Source: Pseudomonadota bacterium (lineage in GTDB: Bacteria > Pseudomonadota > Gammaproteobacteria > Steroidobacterales > Steroidobacteraceae). From it: a DNA stretch of 5,397 nucleotides. The DNA lies in contig JAPTUI010000576.1 in the NCBI GenBank assembly GCA_028067895.1, positions 1 through 5,397 of the forward strand. The letters are read 5' to 3'. Position 1 is the first letter of the stretch. Every line of letters starts with the position of its first letter. Positions 1-5,397 of this stretch are shown here, piece after piece. The translations under genes were made by a program, and so were the position numbers. Below the pieces are notes generated by a model. The model searched no databases. It was not told the DNA's origin and saw only the letters and a program-made list of their open reading frames with translations.

Positions 1-562
1 TCGCCCGCACCCCGTCGAGGATGCCGGCGGCAGCCAACAGCAGCGATCCGGTGCACACGGACGTCGTCCACTGCGAGCCGCTGTGCGCCCTTCTGATCCA
101 GCCGAGAAGATGATCGTCCTCGAGCAGCGTCCGGGTGCCGCGCCCGCCTGGCACGACCAGCACGTCGACCTCGGCAAGATCATCCAGCGCCACCTCCGCT
201 GCAAGCCCGATCATGCCGCTGTCGGCTCCGATCACACCGGGCTCGCGAGCCGCGAAGATCACCTCCGCGCCGGGCAGCCGTGAGAGGACCTCATAGGGGC
301 CGACCGCGTCCAGCGCGGTGAAGCCGTCGAGGGTTTCCAGCGTGGTGTCGGCACCGGCGTCCAGCAGCAGTTTGACGATTTCCGTCTTGCCGGCCGAGGC
401 GGCGTAGATCCACGCCGGTCGGCCGGGCACGGCGGGGGCGAATCCGAAGCGCTGCGTGAGGGGCGGGGCGGGTCGCTCGCCCCGCACTCGCGCGCGCAGC
501 CACAGCAGGGCCGCGTGCAGCCCCGCAGCGAGCGTCACGGCGATCCGGTACAGCGACCGCAC
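1..562 (-). CDS. Chimeric ORF: KdtA N-terminus / ankyrin repeat / DJ-1-PfpI domain (3' end beyond window)
   Basis: An uninterrupted frame of 187 codons starts at GTG 562, overlaps the kdkA stop codon by one base and runs off the left edge. Residues 1-55 look like the start of Kdo transferase: a hydrophobic N-terminal anchor, a basic linker, TQRFGF (36-41), then WIYAASAG (51-58). At 59 the KdtA pattern ends and an ankyrin unit takes over (KTEIVKLLLDAGAD, 59-72). From about DGFTALDAVGPYEVL (79-93) onward it matches the DJ-1/PfpI (isonitrile-hydratase-like) family, with VVPGGRGTR (136-144) and a nucleophile elbow SVCTGSLLL around Cys170. The catalytic Glu expected in KdtA just after the VSVG-type motif is replaced by Lys59, and the first beta strand expected in front of FTALD in DJ-1 proteins is missing. 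It therefore should be neither a working Kdo transferase nor an intact DJ-1 enzyme. It may be a genuine mosaic, a decayed gene or an assembly join. The reading is sure; the biological reality is not. Confidence 0.6.
   Translation of the reverse strand, partial: MRSLYRIAVTLAAGLHAALLWLRARVRGERPAPPLTQRFGFAPAVPGRPAWIYAASAGKTEIVKLLLDAGADTTLETLDGFTALDAVGPYEVLSRLPGAEVIFAAREPGVIGADSGMIGLAAEVALDDLAEVDVLVVPGGRGTRTLLEDDHLLGWIRRAHSGSQWTTSVCTGSLLLAAAGILDGVRA
305..409 (-). repeat. Single ankyrin-repeat unit inside the chimeric ORF
   Basis: Residues 51-86 of the chimeric ORF carry ankyrin features: AASAGKTEIVKLLLDAGAD, then a loop and the start of the next unit, GFTALDA. Proline 49 and Thr82, the equivalent positions of the TxLxxA motif, are exactly 33 residues apart, which is the ankyrin period. 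Only one helix-loop-helix unit is present, whereas stable ankyrin domains normally need several, so on its own it is not expected to make a binding domain. The boundaries are approximate because both ends blend into the flanking families. Confidence 0.6.
389..562 (-). pseudogene. kdtA: 5' fragment of Kdo transferase gene
   Basis: This is the part of the chimeric frame that resembles KdtA/WaaA, the inner-membrane-associated enzyme that moves Kdo from CMP-Kdo to lipid A precursor. It shows the typical short hydrophobic N-terminus (SLYRIAVTLAAGLHAALLWL), a basic stretch and a RFGF motif. The last recognisable KdtA element, WIYAASAG, corresponds to the E. coli segment just before catalytic Glu60. 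Everything after that, including both Rossmann domains, is absent from the window. Placement directly behind kdkA is what would be expected for a true kdtA, so the start is credible and the continuation is what is abnormal. The exact right limit is ambiguous because the last eight residues also fit the ankyrin part. Confidence 0.6.
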
Positions 563-1320
563 TACGGGGTCCGCGGCGGCGGTGCGGAGGGGGACTGGTA
601 GCCGCCGAGCAGCGCATGCCAGTCCGCCTCCGTGAAACGCTCCGCCGGCAGTGCGTAGGTGACTTTCTCCAGTGAGCGGCGCAACCGCACCAGGTTGCCG
701 TCGCGCCAGAAGCCATCGGGGCGCAGTCGGCAGCGGTCGAAGTCCACGAGGTAGACCGTCTCGGCGCCGAGCAGAATATTGTGCGCGTTGAGATCGGCGT
801 GATCGACGCCGAGGTCATGAAAGCGGCGGATGCAGCGCCCGATCCCGATCCAGGTGAGCAGCGGCACGGCCGCCGCCTGCAGTGCGGCGGTGAGCGACTG
901 AGTGGCCGGCAGCCGCTCGGTGATGAGGTCGCCGCGGTAATACGCGCCCTCGCGCAGGTAGCGCGCGGCGATCGGCATCGGAACGGGCAGCCCGGCGCGA
1001 TGCAGTCGATGGGTGAGCAGCCACTCGGCAAATGGCCGCGTATCGAGCTCCCCGCGCCACCGGTAGCGATCGCCGTAGTGGCGCGCGAGCAGCCCGCCGC
1101 GCCGGTAATGGCGCAACACCAGCTCGCGTCCCTCGACCTGCACGAAATGGGCGGTGCCGCGTCCGCGCGCGGTGCCGGTGAGCCGTCCCTGCGCGGCCCA
1201 GTACTGCGGATCGAACCACTCTGGTTGCCAATTGCGGGCCAGCGCTGCGTTGTATAGCATGGCGCCGCCCGCGATGGGCACGTGCTTCACCAAAGGCCCG
1301 AGCGGCCCGTTCGCGCTCAC
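562..1320 (-). CDS. kdkA: 3-deoxy-D-manno-octulosonic acid (Kdo) kinase
   Basis: This predicted 252-residue cytoplasmic kinase uses ATP to phosphorylate the Kdo residue on Kdo-lipid A in LPS inner-core assembly. It has the KdkA family layout: FDPQYW (36-41), VLRHYRRGGLLARHYGDRY (68-86), the ITERLP hinge region (133-138), a catalytic loop HADLNAHN (174-181) with Asp176 and Asn181, and the metal-binding VDFDRCRLR (192-200) with Asp193. Length is normal for the family. I chose GTG 1320 because a GAGGAG ribosome site lies nine bases upstream and because the added residues VKHVPIAGGAMLYN fit the family's N-terminus. ATG 1260 would be the shorter alternative. The gene lies directly before a kdtA start, with a one-base stop/start overlap suggesting one transcript. 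In organisms with KdkA the partner KdtA usually adds a single Kdo, so loss of the adjacent kdtA would be paradoxical. Confidence 0.9.
   Translation of the reverse strand: MSANGPLGPLVKHVPIAGGAMLYNAALARNWQPEWFDPQYWAAQGRLTGTARGRGTAHFVQVEGRELVLRHYRRGGLLARHYGDRYRWRGELDTRPFAEWLLTHRLHRAGLPVPMPIAARYLREGAYYRGDLITERLPATQSLTAALQAAAVPLLTWIGIGRCIRRFHDLGVDHADLNAHNILLGAETVYLVDFDRCRLRPDGFWRDGNLVRLRRSLEKVTYALPAERFTEADWHALLGGYQSPSAPPPRTP
1253..1258 (+). promoter_or_regulatory. Weak candidate -10 element for the GT9-led run
   Basis: TATAGC at this position is part of a small AT-rich patch in otherwise very GC-rich DNA, inside the 5' end of kdkA. A TTGCGG at 1232-1237 could act as -35 with a short 15-base spacer. 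It would give a leader of roughly 90 bases before the GT9 start. The match is poor. It is listed only because the 33-bp divergent gap cannot hold a promoter, so a promoter for the plus-strand genes must lie inside kdkA. Confidence 0.2.
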
Positions 1321-1329
1321 CGGATCGCG

Positions 1330-1335
1330 CTCCTC
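1330..1335 (-). promoter_or_regulatory. Ribosome binding site of kdkA
   Basis: On the minus strand GAGGAG stands nine bases before GTG 1320. It is the clearest Shine-Dalgarno match in the window and decides the kdkA start in favour of GTG 1320 over ATG 1260. It sits within the 33-bp gap to the divergent GT9 gene. Confidence 0.6.
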
Positions 1336-1353
1336 ACTCCGACTCCCCCCGTG

Positions 1354-2397
1354 ATGTTGCCCGCAGACCGACCGCCGCGCTCCGTGTGCATCCTCAGGCT
1401 TTCTGCGCTCGGCGACACGTGCCATGTCGTGCCGGTGATACGCACGCTGCAGCGCAGCTGGCCCGAGACGCAGTTGACGTGGATCATCGGTAAGGCGGAG
1501 GCGCGGCTGCTCGGGCTGATCGAGGGGGTGGAGTTTATCACCGTCGAGAAGCGCGCCGGGCTCGCCGCGGCGCGCGAGCTGCGCGCACGCCTCGCTGGGC
1601 GCCGCTTCGACGTGCTGATGCACATGCAGCTGTCGCTGCGTGCGAGCCTGCTGTCGCGATTGGTCAGCGCCAGGGTACGGCTCGGTTTCGACCGTGCCCG
1701 GGCGCGCGAGCTGCAATGGCTGTTCACCAGTGCGCAGATCGCGGCGCGCGCCCGCGAGCACGTGCTCGACAGCTTCTTCGGCTTTCCGGCCGCCCTCGGC
1801 CTCACCGAGCGGGTGCTGCGCTGGGACCTGCCCCTGCCGGCCGAGGCGCTCGAGTACGCCGAGCGCCTCATCCCCGATGAACGCCCGACGCTCGTGATCA
1901 GTCCTTGCTCGAGTCATGCGCTGCGCAACTGGCGGCCGGAGCGCTACGCGGCGCTCGCCGAACACGCCGTGCGCCGTCATGGCATGCGAGTGATCCTCGC
2001 CGGAGGGCCGTCGGCCATCGAGCGTCGGATGGGCGAGCAGATCGAGTGCGCCGCGCGGCTTCAGCTGTGCAACCAGATCGGACGCGACACGCTGCCGCAG
2101 CTGCTCGCGCTGCTGGCGCGCGCCACCGCGCTGGTGAGCCCGGATTCAGGGCCGGCGCACATGGCCACCATGGTCGGCACGCCGGTGATCGGGCTGTACG
2201 CGGCCACCAACCCCGAGCGCAGCGGACCGTACCTGTCGCGCCGCTGGTGCGTCGATGCCTACCCCGAGGCGGCGCGGCGCTTGCGCGGCTGCGAGCCGCA
2301 GGCGCTGCCCTGGACCACCAAGATCGAGGTGCCAGGCGTGATGGACCTGATCGAGGTGCAGCAGGTGACCGCAAAGCTTGACGAATTGCTAGCATGA
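1354..2397 (+). CDS. Glycosyltransferase family 9 protein (LPS heptosyltransferase-like)
   Basis: This is a 347-residue GT-B enzyme of family GT9, which includes the ADP-heptose:LPS heptosyltransferases WaaC, WaaF and WaaQ. It should act at the cytoplasmic face of the inner membrane, adding heptose or a related sugar to the LPS core. The N-terminal domain opens with ICILRLSALGDTCHV-type sequence (11-25), with Asp21 at the position of the catalytic acidic residue of heptosyltransferases. The C-terminal donor-binding domain has ISPCSSHALRNWRPERYAAL (182-201), ILAGGPSAIE (214-223), and SPDSGPAHMA (262-271), followed by GTPVIGLYAATNPERSGPY. ATG 1354 is preferred; GTG 1351 is equally possible, and no Shine-Dalgarno is visible before either. 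An in-frame ATG at 1282 would overlap kdkA and add residues unlike the family. It leads the plus-strand run and overlaps the next gene by four bases. The exact acceptor and donor cannot be read from sequence, so I give no waa symbol. Confidence 0.88.
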   Translation: MLPADRPPRSVCILRLSALGDTCHVVPVIRTLQRSWPETQLTWIIGKAEARLLGLIEGVEFITVEKRAGLAAARELRARLAGRRFDVLMHMQLSLRASLLSRLVSARVRLGFDRARARELQWLFTSAQIAARAREHVLDSFFGFPAALGLTERVLRWDLPLPAEALEYAERLIPDERPTLVISPCSSHALRNWRPERYAALAEHAVRRHGMRVILAGGPSAIERRMGEQIECAARLQLCNQIGRDTLPQLLALLARATALVSPDSGPAHMATMVGTPVIGLYAATNPERSGPYLSRRWCVDAYPEAARRLRGCEPQALPWTTKIEVPGVMDLIEVQQVTAKLDELLA

Positions 2398-2792
2398 CGG
2401 CCATGAAGGACATTCTGGTGCCGATCTCCCCGGGCGAGCTGCTCGACAAGATCACCATCCTCAGGATCAAAGCCGAGCGGATGCGCGATGCGGCCAAGCT
2501 CGCCAACGTGCGCCTGGAGCTAGAGCTGCTCGAGCAGACCTGGCGCGAGGCCTGCGGCGCGGCGGACGTCGCGAGCGAGGAGCGCGCGCTGCAGGCGGTC
2601 AATGAGCGGCTGTGGGACATCGAGGACCGCATCCGCGCCAAGGAGGCCGCGCGCGCCTTTGATGCGCAATTCATCGAGCTCGCCCGTTCGGTGTACATCG
2701 AGAACGACGAGCGCGCCGCGGTGAAGAAGCGCATCAACCTGGCGCTCGGTTCGCGACTTCTCGAGGAGAAGTCCTACCAGGCGTACCGTTGA
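2394..2792 (+). CDS. DUF6165 family protein, function unknown
   Basis: This is a small soluble protein of 132 residues without signal peptide or membrane segment. It is rich in charged, helix-forming residues. Conserved-looking blocks are ILVPISPGELLDKITILRIK (7-26), KLANVRLELELLE (35-47), the NERLWDIEDRIRAKE stretch (70-84), FDAQFIELARSVYIEND (89-105), and KKRINLALGSRLLEEKSY (111-128), all of which I recognise from DUF6165. No catalytic motif is evident; the helices could make a coiled-coil or helical bundle. The start ATG overlaps the GT9 stop as ATGA, so translation is probably coupled. A second ATG at 2403 gives MKDILVP, nearer to the usual family start, and is a real alternative. Its place between a GT9 enzyme and a nucleotide-sugar enzyme suggests a role in surface-glycan synthesis, but that is inference from context only. 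Confidence 0.85.
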   Translation: MTAMKDILVPISPGELLDKITILRIKAERMRDAAKLANVRLELELLEQTWREACGAADVASEERALQAVNERLWDIEDRIRAKEAARAFDAQFIELARSVYIENDERAAVKKRINLALGSRLLEEKSYQAYR

Positions 2793-2838
2793 GACGCCCG
2801 CGCGCAGCGCTGCGGGCTCGAGGCAGGCACGGAAATCT

Positions 2839-3804
<966 letters not shown>

Positions 3805-3847
3805 GTGCGCGTCACCGCCGGCCCGGGGCGTGCGCGCCGGGGCGAAC

Positions 3848-4918
3848 ATGAGCGCCGTGTCCGGTGCGCCGCGTCTGTTGTTCGTGCCGGTTTCCGGCCC
3901 GACCGGGATGGGGGAGTACTTCCAGTCGCTCGCCATCGCCCAGGCCGCGCAGCGCCGCTGGCCGCACGCCGCGATCCACTTCCTCGTCAACCGGAACGCG
4001 CCGTATGCATCGAGCACCCCGTTCGAGGCGACGCTGCTGCCGTCCTCGCCGACGTTTCATACGCCGGAGGTCGTTGCGGTCATCGACACATTCCGGCCGG
4101 ACGTGGTGGTGTTTGCCAACGCCGGACGCACCGCGCAATTTCGCGCCGCGCGCGATGCGGGCGCGGCGGTGGTGTTCATCAGCTATCGCCGGCGCAAGCG
4201 GCTGAAGGCGGCGCGTCTGCGCTGGATGCGCCTGATCGACGAGCACTGGATCGCCTTTCCTCGCTTCATCTCCGGCGGCCCGGTCCCCTTCGAGCGCTTC
4301 AATCGCTGGCTATGCGGCAAGCCTGCCCCGCGCTACCTCGACATCGTGCTGCCGCCCACCGAGGGCGCGCACGAGGCGCCGCAAGCAGACGCCGCGGCGG
4401 CCTCGGGTCCCGTGCTGGTCGTGCCAGGCGGGGGCGCAGCGCCGCCCAATGCCCCGGATGCGCCGTCGCGGTTCCGCGCCGCCGCCGTGCGGCTCGCCGA
4501 GTCGGGGGTGCCGACCGTGTACGTCGGACCGGGCGAGGGGCCGCAGCCGCAGGGGCTACGGACACACCCGTTTCTGCCGCAGCACGAGTTGTTCGCGCTG
4601 ATGCGCGGGGCGCGTCTCGTGGTCACCAACGGCGGTCAGACGCTGCTGCAAGCGGTAGCCTGCGGCGTGCCATGCGTCGCGGCGCCCATCAATCGGGACC
4701 AGCCGATCCGGGTGCGCCGCTGCGCCCAGGCGGGTGTCGCGGTGCCGGCGCGGCTCGATGCCGCCGATATCGCGGCGGTCGCGCGTGGTGTGATTGGGGA
4801 TGAGTCGCGGCGTCAGGCGATGATCGGGCACATCGCGGCGCTGGCGCTCGCCGACGGCGCCCAGGTTGCGGTGGATGCGCTGGCGGGGCTGCTCACCCGG
4901 CATCCCATCGCGTCCTGA
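3848..4918 (+). CDS. Putative GT-B glycosyltransferase, MurG/GT28-like
   Basis: This 356-residue protein has two Rossmann-like halves. The N-terminal acceptor half begins LLFVPVSGPTGMGEYFQSLA (10-29), a glycine-rich loop after the first strand as in MurG-like enzymes. It also has DVVVFANAGRTAQFRAARDA (85-104). An Ala/Pro-rich stretch (about 171-187) links to the donor half, which contains VLVVPGGGAAPP (189-200), PTVYVGPGEG (222-231), the HELFALMRGARLVVTNGG stretch (246-263), then QTLLQAVACGVPCVAAPINRDQ. That last block is the sugar-nucleotide-binding signature region of GT28-like enzymes. No membrane segment is evident, although a very basic patch SYRRRKRLKAARLRWMR (112-128) could dock to the inner membrane. 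The start is ATG 3848, 43 bases after the decarboxylase stop, with GGGG a few bases upstream as a weak ribosome site; no in-frame alternative start is close. Donor and acceptor are unknown. UDP-xylose is a tempting donor because of the gene before it, but this is inference. Confidence 0.75.
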   Translation: MSAVSGAPRLLFVPVSGPTGMGEYFQSLAIAQAAQRRWPHAAIHFLVNRNAPYASSTPFEATLLPSSPTFHTPEVVAVIDTFRPDVVVFANAGRTAQFRAARDAGAAVVFISYRRRKRLKAARLRWMRLIDEHWIAFPRFISGGPVPFERFNRWLCGKPAPRYLDIVLPPTEGAHEAPQADAAAASGPVLVVPGGGAAPPNAPDAPSRFRAAAVRLAESGVPTVYVGPGEGPQPQGLRTHPFLPQHELFALMRGARLVVTNGGQTLLQAVACGVPCVAAPINRDQPIRVRRCAQAGVAVPARLDAADIAAVARGVIGDESRRQAMIGHIAALALADGAQVAVDALAGLLTRHPIAS

Positions 4919-4924
4919 GCGGGC

Positions 4925-4941
4925 GGCCGCGGCCTATTTTT
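4925..4941 (+). terminator. Possible weak terminator between convergent genes
   Basis: A ten-base perfect palindrome GGCCGCGGCC (4925-4934) stands seven bases after the glycosyltransferase stop and is followed by TATTTTT. The stem could be only three or four pairs with a tight loop, so it is weaker than a standard intrinsic terminator. It overlaps the last codon of the tolC-like gene on the other strand. Confidence 0.25.
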
Positions 4942-5397
4942 CCGGCGGCGCCGGCGGCGGGGTCATTCCCTCGGGGGTCATGGCGCCGCTCGGGCCGACA
5001 CTCACCGTCTTGGTGAGCCACCCGTTGATGGTGGCCACTTCCGATGGGGTGAGCGTGCCGGCTGCGTACTGCAGCTGGATGATGCTGTTGATGTAGTTGT
5101 AACGGCTGGTGGCGTAGTTGGTCTGTGCGGACACCAGAGAACTCAACGCATTGAGCACGTCGACCTCGGTCTGGGTGCCGACTTTGTAGCCGGCCTGAGT
5201 CGCCTGGAAAGCGGTCTCGCTCGAGGTCATCGCCTGGCGCAGCGCGCGCACATTGGCGATGCCGGTGATCACGCCGAGGTAGGCGTCGCGAGCCTGCTGG
5301 ATGGTCGAGCGGGAGGCCTGCTCGACGGCATCCTGGGCGGCCATGGCCTGGTACTGGGTCTGGTGGATATGCGCCTCGTCGCCGCCGCCACTGAATA
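4934..5397 (-). CDS. tolC: TolC-family outer membrane efflux protein, C-terminal part (5' end beyond window)
   Basis: This is the last 153 residues of a TolC-type channel, the outer-membrane and periplasmic duct used by RND, ABC and MFS efflux pumps and by type I secretion. The fragment starts in FSGGGDEAHIHQTQYQA, the well-known (L)FSGG element at the beginning of the second structural repeat. It continues through long amphipathic helices rich in Ala, Gln and Ser (VEQASRSTIQQARDAYLGV) and the hallmark VGTQTEVDVLNALSSLVSAQ, then SRYNYINSIIQLQYAAGTL near the C-terminus. It ends in a short proline-rich tail TPPPAPPEK. Protein reading continues upstream of ATG 5344 without a stop, so that ATG is internal. 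The signal peptide and the first repeat lie outside the window. It converges on the glycosyltransferase gene with a 15-base gap and so belongs to a separate transcript. Whether it is TolC proper or another family member cannot be decided from the tail. Confidence 0.88.
   Translation of the reverse strand, partial: FSGGGDEAHIHQTQYQAMAAQDAVEQASRSTIQQARDAYLGVITGIANVRALRQAMTSSETAFQATQAGYKVGTQTEVDVLNALSSLVSAQTNYATSRYNYINSIIQLQYAAGTLTPSEVATINGWLTKTVSVGPSGAMTPEGMTPPPAPPEK

Noticed and set aside
83..283. 66-codon plus-strand ORF
   Set aside because: It is antisense to the DJ-1/PfpI part, with no family resemblance and no ribosome site worth noting.
1282..1353. Upstream ATG for the GT9 gene
   Set aside because: It would overlap the kdkA start on the other strand and add residues unlike GT9 proteins, which begin a few residues before the ICILRLSALGD-like strand.
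562..1980. 472-codon open frame on the minus strand extending kdkA far upstream
   Set aside because: Only the last 252 residues resemble KdkA. The upstream part is antisense to the GT9 gene and has low-complexity Arg/Gln-rich composition. GTG 1320 has a good ribosome site.
2796..2817. GCCCGC/GCGGGC inverted repeat between DUF6165 and the decarboxylase
   Set aside because: It has a six-pair stem with a ten-base loop and no T-run after it. In such GC-rich DNA this is expected by chance, and the genes look co-transcribed.
4942..4954. CCGGC-GGC-GCCGG hairpin near the tolC end
   Set aside because: It lies within the proline-rich coding tail, and its T-run is on the wrong side for a terminator on either strand.

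Overview
The window is very GC-rich and reads as a piece of a Gram-negative chromosome or contig. It carries lipopolysaccharide (LPS) core and cell-envelope genes. The presence of a Kdo kinase (KdkA), a GT9 heptosyltransferase-like enzyme, the start of a Kdo transferase (KdtA/WaaA) and a TolC-type efflux channel points to a high-GC gammaproteobacterium, perhaps Xanthomonadales- or Nevskiales-like. That taxonomic placement is inference from gene content and composition.

Layout. The minus-strand unit on the left is kdkA (1320-562), followed with a one-base overlap by an ORF that begins exactly like kdtA (GTG at 562) and runs off the left edge. Divergent from it, after a 33-bp gap, is a plus-strand run of four genes. 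These are a GT9 glycosyltransferase (1354-2397), a DUF6165 protein (2394-2792, ATGA overlap), a UDP-glucuronate decarboxylase (2839-3804) and a GT-B/MurG-like glycosyltransferase (3848-4918). Converging on that run from the right is the C-terminal part of a TolC-family outer-membrane channel (minus, 5397-4934, cut by the window edge).

How the genes fit together. KdtA attaches Kdo to lipid A and KdkA phosphorylates that Kdo. The GT9 enzyme extends the core, the decarboxylase supplies UDP-xylose, and the second glycosyltransferase probably adds a further sugar. DUF6165 is of unknown function, but its start is translationally coupled to the GT9 gene. TolC is an envelope neighbour rather than part of the sugar pathway.

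The standout is the left end. The ORF starting at 562 is a three-part, fully in-frame mosaic: about 55 residues of KdtA, one 33-residue ankyrin unit, then a DJ-1/PfpI-family domain with its nucleophilic cysteine. Both joins fall on short words that the two joined families plausibly share. GC also steps across the joins, by hand count about 79% in the KdtA part, about 65% in the first 60 bases of the ankyrin part and about 70% in the DJ-1 part. This is either a real domain-shuffled or rearranged gene or, quite plausibly, a short-k-mer assembly chimera at a contig end. The sequence alone cannot separate these. The rest of the window looks like ordinary envelope-glycan biosynthesis.
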